Source: Macrophomina tecta (lineage: Eukaryota > Ascomycota > Dothideomycetes > Botryosphaeriales > Botryosphaeriaceae). Taken from it: a DNA stretch of 64,000 nucleotides. Under the pieces are notes generated by a model. The model had not been told where the DNA came from, ran no database searches, and was given only the letters and a program-made list of their open reading frames with translations. Made by a program: the position numbers and the translations under genes. This document shows positions 22,624-33,563 of the stretch, piece after piece (within the stretch, counting starts at the first letter, position 1; every line of letters begins with the position of its first letter). The stretch lies in contig JAKSGN010000006.1 in assembly GCA_024180945.1 (NCBI GenBank), positions 1,054,001-1,118,000 on the forward strand, given 5' to 3'.

Positions 22624-25600
22624 ATGTCGGGGCCGTACCGTTTTGGCCCAGACCGCGTCACTTCCCCATTGTAGGTCTCCTATACCTCCACCGGCATCAT
22701 TGCTATGCTGACCCGCGCACAGAGACCAACGGCCCCCGAATCCTTTCCCCAGCGGCCAGCCTCCGTCCTTCAAGACCAACATCAACCGCAACAAGACCAA
22801 GAAATGGGTAACCGCCAAGGCTGTCTCCTACGATGGCGATGATTGGGAGGGCTATGATAGCGGGGACGAGGTCTGTGGAAATAATTCTCTTGGTTTCAAG
22901 AGTGAAAACAAGCTGACGTGAGCCCTGACTTCCAGTACGGCGTGGCTGCTCATGCCTCACAGAACCCACAAGCTCCCACTGGTTTGAGGCAGCGTGGCCA
23001 GAGTGTAGACAAAACCGGCGCGACGCGGAGTTTCACGGAACCCGTTCAACCGCCCGCATCTGGTCATGCGCGTAACCCATCGTTTGAGTATGGCGAGGAG
23101 AAGCGCGCTTTCTCCCACTCCCTTAACCATGCTCAGACCTTACCTGTCCAGCCGCCGCCAATAGATACCTCGGTTCCTGGAAGCAATGCCGCTGGAAAGG
23201 CCCCTGTCCGCGAATCCACACCAGCCGCAAGCTCCTCCCCGCTACCCTCTTCTTCCTCATCCGCGCAACCTCCGGCCGGCTCGTACCAGGAACCCCCGTC
23301 AGCGCAGAGCCGCATATCAACCACCAGCTGGGCGCCGTCAGTAGTGAGTGACTCCTCTGCATACCAGGACCCTCAGAACCGCCGCGACTTTTCAGAATCT
23401 GCCCTTCCGCCCCCGCTGCAAATGCGATCATCCAACACCCCCACCCCCTCTCGCTTTCCACCGCGGAAAAGCAGTCTCAGCCAGCCATCACCGGCAGAGC
23501 AGTCGCCCTCCGGCGATACTGCGCAGTCAACCCCAAAAGCGCCTCGGCAGCGCGCCCCCAGCAATCCCAATAAACCTCTCCCCTTCATTCGTCCAGCCGA
23601 CATATACAAGCGTGTCGAGGAGGAGCGCAGAAAGGCATCAATGGACTCAGAGAGACCAAGCCTGGATTCTGTGGGACGCCCGTCGCAAGACGAGGTACAG
23701 TCACCTGGCGCTAGCCAGGCGGGCAGCTCCGACGATGCTGGCCGCGTGCGCAGTCCCAACGCCGAGCGCTACGATGGTGGGCGGGGGCAGACCCTAGCCC
23801 CGCTAGAGACTGTGGCCGAGAGGAAGAGCGAGTACATGCCCGACTTCTCTCTCGCTGAGGCTGAAAGCGCTGCAAAGACGAGCCCCGCTACCGCGACCTT
23901 GTCGAAGTCCGAAGCACCACAAATCTCAGCACTGCCCCCTGTTCCCGTGTCCTCCTTTGGCGCGGACTTTTGGGATTCTGCGGAGAGACCCTACCAGGCA
24001 TCTTCAAGTGCACAGGACCTTGCAGAGGCTAACAAAGTGCTTCCGCAGCCCGAGGCCGGCCCTACTGAAGAACCGTCGTTGCACCACCAGCCCTCTCATG
24101 GTTTCCGCACCGCCGTCCGCAATGCTTTCGAACGCGTCGACGATAACTCGGTTCCGCCCACGCCCGTTTCCAAATCGAACTCGCTTTCTGCTGGTGGCTC
24201 TGGAGTCTCGAGGAGCAACACGGATAGTACAGCCGGGATCAGCCCGATCATGAGCCACGTGCCTAGCGGCGCCAATCCGACTTCTTGGAAGAGAGATATG
24301 GAAAACACTACACCAGCTATTGCAGAAGAACCCAGCGGCGCCTCGCGGCCGACGTCATCCGGAACTCTGCAGCAGGTGCAGCGGAAGCCGTCGCCCTCAC
24401 ATTCGAGAGATGGCTCTGCAAGCTCTATTCCACGTATCGGCACGCCAACGGGGCGCCGTCCACTGGGGACACCCAGCCCAAGCCACAGTCCCGCAAGGTC
24501 GCCTTTCATCGAATCTACAAAGCCATTGCCTTTGGGAGAATCTGGCGAGCTCGGTGGAGTCAGTTCCCTTGGCGCTGCAAGCCCAACTAACTTTGCTACG
24601 AGAGAGGCGGAGCTCGTCTCATCCCCGTCCAGCAGTAACAAGCGCACAAGTGCTAACATGGGTGCGGAGGAGAAACAGGCACAAACATCCTTTTTGGAGC
24701 ATCGCCGCTCCTCCAACATTGAGCCATCCCCAGAACGCGCCTCACCGATTACCAGGGCGGAATCCCCAACTAAAGGCCGAGTCCGGGATCTTGCGGGGAA
24801 ATTCAACGACATCGTTGACTCGAGGCGAAACTCTACTCAGTCAATATCGTCCGTCAAAAGCAATGGTTCAGGCAACAAAAGGTTCTCGAGGTCGCCATCA
24901 CCCACAAAAGAGTCGGCGAGCGAGCGTCCACAGCCGGAAAGGGAAGCCAGCTTTAGACCTAAGTTGCCGGGGACTTGGGAGTCGTACACAACAACAGGGC
25001 AATCGTCACCCGACAAGGAAAAGCAAGAACCCATCATGGATACGGTACGGGAGGGCGAGACCACACCCCCCACAAAGAACCGCGACGCCCTTGAAGAAAC
25101 GGATATAACTCCTACAACTGCAAAGCGTCCGGTCGATCACAAGGATGCTGTCGATCCAGTGCATGATCCAATGGCTGCTCTTGCTGCGGCAGGGGCTGCC
25201 ATTGGAGAATCTATCAAGTCAGCGGTCGCACCAGGGCAGCGGAGCCCGGCGAAGTCGGAACCTGAGTCCTGGGAAGGTTCCATTGCGTCGGATGATGAAC
25301 AACCCAGGACTGAAGAAGAGAAGAAAGACAGGGCTGTGGGCGATGTCTACCTGCATCCGCTGCAGCTTGATAGGACTGCTCCTTCGATCGCATCGTCCAG
25401 CGAGGCACCCACACCGGGCGTCAATGAGGATGAGCGTGAGAGCTACTCCCCTGTAAAGGCACCGCCGCCGCTTAGATCATCGAGAAGCCCGTCCGCTCAA
25501 CCGCCGGAGCTGGAGATTCCCGACGCAACAAAATCAGCGTCGGAAGAGTATAGTCCAGGCCCAGACACGTCCGATTTGGAGACGGACAGGCTGACGGCGG

Positions 25601-26826
25601 ACATCATGAAGCGGCTCAGCACTCCCAGTCTCGTGGGCAGCGTTCCGGAGATTAACCGTACATTAACGCCGCAGCCAACGGCTCAAGATACGCCCAAGGC
25701 CTTGCAGGAGAACCGTGCCAGCTCTGTGGTGCCGAGTGAGTACGAAAACTATTGGGCGGCTGGCGGTGAGGAGGTGACGGGCGCCGACTCGGACCACGCT
25801 GCGGCACCTCTAACCGTTGCGCCGGAGACCACGATTCGCGCGGTTAAACCAGAAGAGTCGGATCCTCCTGCAGGTGACAGCTCTTCTCGGTCCGGCTTCC
25901 TGTCGCATCGCTTCAGTTGGGAGAGAGAGGCAGCTGCTGGAAATGCCGCCGCTCAGGCCGTTGCGACCGAAGCACAGGCACCGGCAGCCAGCGAAGAGCC
26001 GACTTCCACCGCTCTGGGGACTGACAGCGCACACTTGGCAGCAGCGCAAAAGTCTGAGGACCACCCGTCGGTGGCCAAAGCAATTGCTGAGCTGCCCGAT
26101 GCGCCAGAACGCACTTCTGATGGCCTGCACATTGTCAACCCGGAGCCGGAGCTGGCAAGTTCCTCGTCCTCAGCTGTGGGGCTGGAGGCCCCTGCGGCTC
26201 CCAATCAGCCACTCGACGCCGACGCGTGGCGAGCACAGACGCACGATGTCGATCCCCCATCCTCGCAAAGTCCATTGACGCCGGGTCAACATCCAGCTTC
26301 TGCAACCGCGCAGCAGCAGCCGCGCATCCCCCTGTTCCGTGAGATCCTTGCTCTCAAATCCACCGAGGAGCGCTTGTCCAAATACAACCAGGCGCGAGAG
26401 CAGTTCGCGGGCATGGACACGGGCCTCCGCAACTGGGTCTCGTCCACGTTGGCTACTAAACCAGAGCATGCCGAGCTCGCAAACCTACCAAAGCAACTGT
26501 TGCCGCCCATTCAAAGCACTTACACCAGCAGCGGTGGTGGCTTGATGCGGCACAAGCACAACGCTTCCATTTCGCACTTTGCGACGGGCTTCCGAAAGAA
26601 CAACCAAACGGCCTCTAACCTCACTTCTGGATCCACCACGCATGATAGCATCGCCAGCCCGACGGATGGAGGGCAGCAGAGTAGCGCTGGGCGCGAGAAG
26701 ATGCAAGCCAAGGGCATGGACTTGCTCAAGGGCGCGGGTGTCCTTGGTGGGAAGGGAATGAAGGAGGCAAAGGGTTTCTTCGCCAAGGGCCGGAGCAGGT
26801 TCCGAGGCGAAAGCAAGGTAGATTGA
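22624..26826 (+). CDS. Large disordered conserved fungal protein with YDGDDW motif
   Basis: Three exons, 22624-22670, 22723-22870 and 22936-26826, give 1361 aa. The first 70 residues are the conserved part: a segment ending RNKTKKWVTAKAVSYDGDDW, an N-terminal block I associate with large fungal proteins of unknown or cytoskeletal role. Residues of about 70-1190 are Ser/Pro/Glu-rich low complexity with many SP/TP sites, suggesting a heavily phosphorylated disordered scaffold. A second conserved block starts at about residue 1199 (FREILALKSTEERLSKYNQAREQFAGMD...NWV), followed by a basic Gly/Lys-rich tail. No enzyme motif or membrane segment is present. Function is unknown. The start ATG has an ACCATG context and both introns have clear consensus ends. 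Confidence 0.85.
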
Positions 26827-27364
26827 TGATTTTCTTGCTTCTCTTTTCCTACAATATTTACCCCCCAGTCACCTGCCTTCAATCCTTCGTTAGGAGTTTC
26901 GATTGCTTGGATTAGGTTATGAGAGTCATCGGCGAGCTCTTCCCAATTTCGGTTCTTCAAGTTCTCATTTTAGCTTTGGTCGGTCCGTAAACGTCGCGAC
27001 GGCACGTAGCATATGGGAAGTTGGGGGCAGAAGTTCGGTCGAGGCGATGTCGTTGCCTCGCATCCGGACAAGTGCTCAAACTGCCTATGCGCGAAGAGTC
27101 ATGTGGCACCTTTTTCTTCCATGAATTCGTACGACTCACGGCCATCTCCTTTTGTTCTATTCCCACCTCGTGTTTCTTCACCCGCATGAGCAACACCTGT
27201 ACGAATAGGCGAAGTTTTGGTCCCTCCTAGCATTTGCGTATCTTGTATAATTTCTTCAATTCTAATTCCTCACCCAACTTGCCTGCCACAGTCATTGCTC
27301 GAAGAACACCACAGCTCTCCACTTGTAGGACGTGAATGTTGATTCGTTTCCGTGTGTAAAGCAG
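26827..27364. other. Gap holding the 5' end of the next gene
   Basis: The open frame of the next gene runs back only to 27329, where an in-frame TAG stops it, and has no ATG before 27593. A 5' exon is therefore expected here or the start is at 27593. Candidate ATGs at 27013, 27120 and 27186 were examined; none gives a strong donor in the right phase. Confidence 0.4.
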
Positions 27365-30300
27365 GCCTCATTCCGTAACATCACCCCCTACGACCACCCC
27401 TCTCCCAGCAACGTTACCGCATCCTCTCTTCCCGCACAGCCTTCCCAGCCCGAGCCCACCAATGCTATCGCTTCCTTGCCTTCAGCTGCCCAGGCTTTTG
27501 TCCGAGGCGACGCTACCCGCAATGCAGGTGAAACCCCTCCTGTCCTCTCTCCAATCGATACTGCTCAGGAACCGAACGCGCCGCAGTCACCAATGACGCC
27601 AGCAACGCCCGCGACACCACTTGATGAAGGAGTAACTAAAGAGAGGGAAAAGAAAAAGCGGAGCTTCTCTTTTAGCAAACTACGACAGAGGAGTAAGAGC
27701 GCGAGCAGAAGTCGGCCAACCAGTATTGTTCTCGATGAAGTTCCGGAATCATCCTCTGCCCCGCCGCCACCACCGCCCGTTCCCAAGGACTTTACGGATG
27801 AAGCGGCCGGTGAAAAAGAAGAAATGCCACCGACGGATAGGAAACAGGAAGTGGAGAAGGGAATCGCGAAAGGCGTGGGAGAGGAGCCGAATGCTAAAGA
27901 TGAGACCCAAGAGAGGAAGGAGGAAGCAGAATCGGGCGGGGGTCATCAAGAGGACCAAGAACTCGCCAAATCGGTATCCCGGGACAGGAACGCCGCAGTT
28001 GACGCTGTTGATATCGGAGCCGAGGCTGGCACCGCCGCCGATCGACCCTCTACTGAAGTGGAAGCGAAGCCAAGTGATGGAGCCCCTGGCGTATCCGAGA
28101 TTGCCTTCGAGACGGGCGTCGCTCCCAGTCAGGGACGTCGTCCAAGCCAGGAAGTCGACGCCAGCAAAAGGGATCGCCCTGAGATGAACGTCAGCAAGCC
28201 CGTCAGCCGCCAGGTCTCACGAGTCAACTCGGCCATCGGGAGCCGCCCGGCCAGCAGCATCGGCAGCGGCTCAGCTTTCGTCGCACCAGAAGATTGGGAT
28301 TCAGTCCCGGATCCCGCATCAGGCGCCACGTCTCCAGTTAATCGCTCGATGAACCAGTCTCCCGTTTCCCGGACTGGAACGCCAGGTCGGTCTTTCGCTG
28401 AGCGCGCCCAGTCGCCTATCCAGCGGTCGACAACGCCGGGAAGTATTACCATGCCCACGGCGCAGTATGGCGAAAGCAGCCAGAAAGCAAATGGTAGGTG
28501 GGAGCGCCTAGGCGTTCTGCCCAGTCCGAACATCGAACCGCTATCGTGGCTGGACGAGAAGGAGAAGAGGAGGAGTTTGGCCGCAGAACAGAGGATGGAG
28601 CGCGTGATCGAGAGCGTGGTGCGAAACAGCACGCCGGTGAGCGTGCGCAGCAAAGGGAGCGCGGGAAGCATGAGCAAAGTCGTGGGAGAGGAGCAAGATG
28701 TTGGGAAGAGCAGGGCTGTCGAGTCGGACACCGAGGAGCCCATCGCGGGTGGTAAGTCATCAAGACAGTCCTTTGCGCAGCGGGCCACGGGCGCTTCGTC
28801 CCGGCAGTCTATTCGCACAAGAGATTCGAAGGGCTCGATTGCGTCGCTCTTACCAGTGCCGCTGGATGAGATGGCGAAGAAGGACCTCACGCTCGAAGAC
28901 CACGAGCTCGACCGACCGAAGTTTGACGTCTCTCCGATCGATTTAGGTGATCCGGCCGAGCGGGATGAGCAGTTCCGGAAGGCGACGTCCACATTGAAAG
29001 CCGGTGGTGACGAGGGGGGAGAGGCTCGTAATGAGTACGGTGCTCCTGATGCCCACGCTGGGGCACAACGCTCGCCGTCGCCGTCGCCGTCGCCTGATGA
29101 ACGCCACGCCAAGGCCAACGATTCCGCAGAGCAGATCCCTCGTGTGGCATCTCCGCTTCAAGATATCACTGCTGCCGCTGCTAGCTCAGACCCTCCGCGC
29201 CAAGCTCCCACTGGTGGCCTAGCTCCTGCTGAGGACCAGTCTCGCAAGTATCAAGTTGGCCCTGCCAACCCTGAGTTCGATGTCCCACCTCAGAGGCAGT
29301 CGAGAGGAAATTTTGATCAGGGACCTCGCCCATTCTCGTACATGGAAGGCCAGAGCACCCAAGAGGAGAGTCTTCAGCAAGGGTATATGGGCCCTCGTGG
29401 GCCTGTCCCTGGGTCGGCCTCCGGCATGGAACGGGGTATGCGATACGCGCGACGTGGTCCTCACAGCTGGCAGCCTCCGCCTCCGGGATTGGGTGGATAT
29501 GGAGTGCAACAGCAAGCCCCATATGGGCAGCGACAGTTCCAGTCACCGCCGCCTGGCTTGGCCGAGCATGTTGCTCAGCCAGGCTCACGTTCCAAGCGTC
29601 AGAGCTTCCAATCACCGCCTCCGGGCCTTGTTGAGGGACGACTTGGACAGCCGCAAGGACAAGAGGGGTTCAATCGCCAGGACTTCGATCCACGATCCTA
29701 CTCCTCTGAGTTTGAGCTGCCAGGTGTGGGCCCGCCTGACCATTCCGAAGCTTCTGACCTGCGCCAGAAGAGGAGATCGATTCTCGGTGGCATTGGACCG
29801 AGCAAGACAACGCCGTCTGAATCTAACACTCCGGCGTCTAAGTCGAGCGAGCGCGTCAATGAGCGTATTAACCCGCAACATGTCGACCCGCAGCTTCACC
29901 GCACTTTTTCATACCAGTCCAGTGCCAATGAGAACGAACTTGGCCTCACCAAAGGAGCGCGCAAAGACCAGAAAAAACAAGGCCCTGACGTCTTGGAGGA
30001 GATGGCTAAAGCTACAGATCCAGCGAACCAGAAGCAAAAGCGCCAGCGGTCTGGCCTCTTCGCGCCGTTCAAGAGGAGCGAGACCAACAATCAGCAGCAA
30101 AAAGAAGCCACGGCAGCTGAGCATGGCCACTTTTCCACGCCACCACCCGAATCTGCCACACCGTCACCGGACCGCAAAGAGTCAAAGAAGGGCCGCAACA
30201 AGCTCCAGCGCAACGCGAGCTCTGGCCGTCTTCCAGACGAGGCCATGGCGGTTGAAAAGAAGGAAAAGAAGAAGCGGACCTCTCTGCTCGGGAGCATCTT

Positions 30301-32482
30301 CGGCAGATCTGGGTCGGAAGCCAAGCAGCGCGAGAAAGAAGAGAAGAAGCTCCGCAAGAGCGAAAGCAAGGGCAAGCTATCCAAACTCAGGAAATCTAAC
30401 CTCACGCAACCACCGGTACCTGATGCTCGTTCTGCTGCATACGCGCCCGTGCCACAGCCTCCGTCAAGCTTCCAGGGGCCGAGAGGTGCTGGCGAGACTC
30501 CTCCCGCGGAGGAGTCGCAGCCTGAGTCCTCCACGCCTGGCAGCCAGAAGCTTCCCACTGCCGGATCTGGCCTGCAACACGCACCACCTCCCTCCGGCTA
30601 CCCAGCCGGACCCGGATATCCACCGCCGCGGCCAGCCATGTACGGGGGAGGCAACGGCTTCGCGCCCCCCCAACAGCAGCAGCCGGCTCCCCCGGCCGCC
30701 GCCGCTTTCCGTACCCGCTACTACCAGCCGCAGCGCGCACTTTCCCAAGATCGCGCCCTGTACCCGAATGGCCCGCCGCCTCCGCACATGCAGGGCTACC
30801 CGCCGCTGCCTCAGCAACAGCCTCGCCGCTTCTCGGAGCAGATGCTCCAGCAGCAGTACCAGATGCCGCCTCACCGCGCCTACCAGATGCCCCCGCTACT
30901 GCATCAGCAGCAGCAATACCCCCGCCACCCTAGCGTCTCTGGCGGCTCGACGCATGGAAGTGACTACAACAACGGGCTCTCGCCGCAGATCTCAGCCATG
31001 ACGCCGCCATCGGCTGGAGGCGGTTATCAGAGGCATGGCAGTGTCGGCCCTGGTGGGGAAGACACGGTTGTCAGTCCTATTACGTCGGTGGGGAGCTCGT
31101 CAGGGTATGCGGAGGGCGGTAGGGAGTATTTTGGGCCCGGTCGGGCGCGTAATCCGTCCGATCCGTTCGAGCGGCAGCGCTTGTGGTATCAGCAGCAACA
31201 GCAGGCTGCGCAGCAACAACAGCAAACGGGCATGGGTATGGGTGGCAGGGCCGGAATGGGTAGGATTGTGGAGGGGGTCGGACATGGGGACGAACAGCAG
31301 CAGGTGCGTCAGCCGCTCCAGCAACAGCAGCGGCCGTTTGAGTTGAGCCTGCCGGGAAATGAGGACGAGGATGAGGGGGAGAGAGACGCGGCGCCTGCGG
31401 TCGAGCAGGTCGAGAAGCAGAAGGAGGAGAAGGGGAAGAAGGCGTGGTCATCGTCTGCGCCCACTGCTGCTGGGAATGGTGGTACTTCTGGTACTGGCAG
31501 CGGCTACAGAGAAGTCCTGCCGCGCACCTCGGCCGGCGGCGGCTACGCGCCGCCCATAATCACCACGTCGCCGTCGTCAACGACGATGACCACTGCTGGT
31601 GGGGGCCCCGCACCCATCATCACCACCAGCACCACCACTACTACTACTACGACTTCTTCTTCTTCTTCGGGCGCTCACGCCCACCTCGCGCTCTCTCCCT
31701 CTCCTGGCGGCGGCCGCCCCTCCCCAACGCGCATCGAGGCCCGCTGGACGGAGGTCGCGCCGGAGGACGCGGAGGCCGCGCTGGAGAAGCTGCGTGAGCA
31801 CAAGGCCAGGGAGCAGCTTGCCGCGCAGGAACAGGAGAGGAACGTTCATCCGGCGTACCGGCACAGCCCCAATCCAAGTCTCGGTGGGGGGAGCATTGTG
31901 TTGAGCTCGGCGGGACATTCGCCGAGGCTCCCGCCACCAGGGCTGGAGGGGCAGCAAGGAAAGCACCAGAGGAGTGTGAGCGGTGGATTGCAGATGGATC
32001 CGGCGTATGCGAAGGAGTATGGGATCGTTGAGGGGCCGGCAGCGGCTGGTGGTGGTGGTGGTGGTGGAGTGAAGGGCGGTGGTGCTGCGGCCGGTGCTGG
32101 TGCGGAGAGCAGTGATGAAGACGATGACGAGGATTTGTATGCGGAGCCGACGGTGTATCGCAGCAAGGAGTCGGGCCAGCAGGGGGCGCAGGTGTTGGAA
32201 CGGGCGAGGAGCGAGGCGGGCGATACGCCTAGCCCGCCCACTGTGCCGGCGTCGATGGTGCAGGAGAACCCGCCGAGCCCAGTCGCGCGGAAGGCGGCGG
32301 CGCTGGCCAGTCAGGAGAAGGAGGTTGTGAATGCGGCGGGCGAGCAGGGTAGGTCGGAGGGCGGAGACCAGAGACGCGATGTTGGGGAGGAGGAGGAGGA
32401 TGAGGAGGAGCCGGTTGTGATGCATGGGGCGAGCTATCCGGGGATGGAGTGGACGCCCAGGTGGGATGGGACAATTGAATGA
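27365..32482 (+). CDS. Giant proline/glutamine-rich disordered protein, 5' end unresolved
   Basis: The frame stays open for 1.7 kb-scale protein length (about 1705 aa from 27365 to the TGA at 32480-32482) without introns. The start is uncertain: a plausible acceptor (AAAGCAG) ends at 27364, and the first in-frame ATG is at 27593. The protein is low complexity throughout: Ser/Pro/Ala-rich first half, basic Lys-rich patches (KKKRSFSFSKLRQRSKS near the N terminus; KKEKKKRTSLLGSIFGRSGS in the middle), four PPPGL motifs, poly-Gln stretches, poly-Thr, a poly-Gly run and an acidic C-terminal region. The extreme C terminus (SYPGMEWTPRWDG) is ordered-looking and probably conserved. I do not recognise a family. 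It lies directly downstream of, and co-directional with, another giant disordered protein, which suggests a possible functional or ancestral link (inference). Confidence 0.75.
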   Translation, partial: ASFRNITPYDHPSPSNVTASSLPAQPSQPEPTNAIASLPSAAQAFVRGDATRNAGETPPVLSPIDTAQEPNAPQSPMTPATPATPLDEGVTKEREKKKRSFSFSKLRQRSKSASRSRPTSIVLDEVPESSSAPPPPPPVPKDFTDEAAGEKEEMPPTDRKQEVEKGIAKGVGEEPNAKDETQERKEEAESGGGHQEDQELAKSVSRDRNAAVDAVDIGAEAGTAADRPSTEVEAKPSDGAPGVSEIAFETGVAPSQGRRPSQEVDASKRDRPEMNVSKPVSRQVSRVNSAIGSRPASSIGSGSAFVAPEDWDSVPDPASGATSPVNRSMNQSPVSRTGTPGRSFAERAQSPIQRSTTPGSITMPTAQYGESSQKANGRWERLGVLPSPNIEPLSWLDEKEKRRSLAAEQRMERVIESVVRNSTPVSVRSKGSAGSMSKVVGEEQDVGKSRAVESDTEEPIAGGKSSRQSFAQRATGASSRQSIRTRDSKGSIASLLPVPLDEMAKKDLTLEDHELDRPKFDVSPIDLGDPAERDEQFRKATSTLKAGGDEGGEARNEYGAPDAHAGAQRSPSPSPSPDERHAKANDSAEQIPRVASPLQDITAAAASSDPPRQAPTGGLAPAEDQSRKYQVGPANPEFDVPPQRQSRGNFDQGPRPFSYMEGQSTQEESLQQGYMGPRGPVPGSASGMERGMRYARRGPHSWQPPPPGLGGYGVQQQAPYGQRQFQSPPPGLAEHVAQPGSRSKRQSFQSPPPGLVEGRLGQPQGQEGFNRQDFDPRSYSSEFELPGVGPPDHSEASDLRQKRRSILGGIGPSKTTPSESNTPASKSSERVNERINPQHVDPQLHRTFSYQSSANENELGLTKGARKDQKKQGPDVLEEMAKATDPANQKQKRQRSGLFAPFKRSETNNQQQKEATAAEHGHFSTPPPESATPSPDRKESKKGRNKLQRNASSGRLPDEAMAVEKKEKKKRTSLLGSIFGRSGSEAKQREKEEKKLRKSESKGKLSKLRKSNLTQPPVPDARSAAYAPVPQPPSSFQGPRGAGETPPAEESQPESSTPGSQKLPTAGSGLQHAPPPSGYPAGPGYPPPRPAMYGGGNGFAPPQQQQPAPPAAAAFRTRYYQPQRALSQDRALYPNGPPPPHMQGYPPLPQQQPRRFSEQMLQQQYQMPPHRAYQMPPLLHQQQQYPRHPSVSGGSTHGSDYNNGLSPQISAMTPPSAGGGYQRHGSVGPGGEDTVVSPITSVGSSSGYAEGGREYFGPGRARNPSDPFERQRLWYQQQQQAAQQQQQTGMGMGGRAGMGRIVEGVGHGDEQQQVRQPLQQQQRPFELSLPGNEDEDEGERDAAPAVEQVEKQKEEKGKKAWSSSAPTAAGNGGTSGTGSGYREVLPRTSAGGGYAPPIITTSPSSTTMTTAGGGPAPIITTSTTTTTTTTSSSSSGAHAHLALSPSPGGGRPSPTRIEARWTEVAPEDAEAALEKLREHKAREQLAAQEQERNVHPAYRHSPNPSLGGGSIVLSSAGHSPRLPPPGLEGQQGKHQRSVSGGLQMDPAYAKEYGIVEGPAAAGGGGGGGVKGGGAAAGAGAESSDEDDDEDLYAEPTVYRSKESGQQGAQVLERARSEAGDTPSPPTVPASMVQENPPSPVARKAAALASQEKEVVNAAGEQGRSEGGDQRRDVGEEEEDEEEPVVMHGASYPGMEWTPRWDGTIE

Positions 32483-33563
32483 GGCGAAGGATTAAACAGG
32501 CAGTGTGAGAGTCGAGGAGTTTGACGTCGTTGATTCGTTCCTTGTCCTGTTATCTCTCTTCTTTCCCCCCTCCTCTCTCTCTCTCTCTCTCTCTCTCTCG
32601 TTGTTCGTTGCGCGTTGGTTGCTCTCTTTTGCTCTATCCCCCTGTTTCCCCTTTCTTCTCCTTCTCTCTTTTTTTTTTTTTTTTTTTTTTCATGCATCGA
32701 AAGCAGAGGAGCGCGAGATTGTTGCTGCGGATGATATCCCGGTTTTTTTGAATACCTGGCTTGTTTTCCCTTTTCTGCTCTTCATTATTTGTATGTTTTT
32801 TGCATCCATCCCTTCTCCTTTTGTCATAGCGGCGCGGCGGCACAGTTGTCAAATTGTTAAAGTATGTGGTTAAATGGTGCGTGGGACACCGTGGCGAAGA
32901 ATGCTGGTGTGGATGGTAGGGATAATGGACTGGTGTAGGCGGTGGTTGGTCGGCTGTCTGTCTTTGTGTTTTATTCCCATATAGCGTAGTGTGCTTTTCG
33001 TTGGTCCTCTATCTCGTTGAAAAATCTGTTGATTCCCGCCCTCGTCCGTCGCGAGCCCTTGGATATCGTTTCTCTGTCTTCGTGCTTTGTTGCTGCTGCC
33101 TGTGCTGGCTTCGACTTTTCGTCGAGCGTTAAATATGTAAGTGGGCTGTGTATTATCATTTGCTCATAATTAATGCCCTGTTGGCCCTCGAGGTTTACTA
33201 TTGTCTCTGTGTTTTATAAAAAGCGGTCCTGATTTTGATTAATTCCGTTCTGGATCACGTATCCTCGCATTGTTCTCTACTAACGCAAGTTCCCGTGGCC
33301 ATTGGGTCCAGATTAACAAAGCTTAAAGAACTTCTTGTTTCTCGAACAAACCCATATATGTATTAACAACGTAGAATAGAGTCATGTAGTATGCGTTTGA
33401 GCTAGGTTTGACCGCGGAATCGAGTAGTCCCATAAAGTGCCCTGCATAAAGCGTACGAGAGGGTGGAAATACATGCAAATTCTCTAGCTGTAAATCAGGT
33501 TAGATCTAAGTTCGGCATCTAATCTATATATGAGCGTTTCTGGTAAACGACAAGTCCGCTGCC
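32483..33563. other. Intergenic region with CT and poly-T tracts
   Basis: The 3' flank of the giant gene carries a CT dinucleotide run (about 32573-32599) and a T22 run at 32669-32690. Neither strand shows a domain. The asparaginase relic on the other strand ends at 33564. Confidence 0.6.
32573..32599. repeat. (CT)n microsatellite
   Basis: About 13 uninterrupted CT units in the presumed 3' UTR of the giant gene. Confidence 0.85.
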
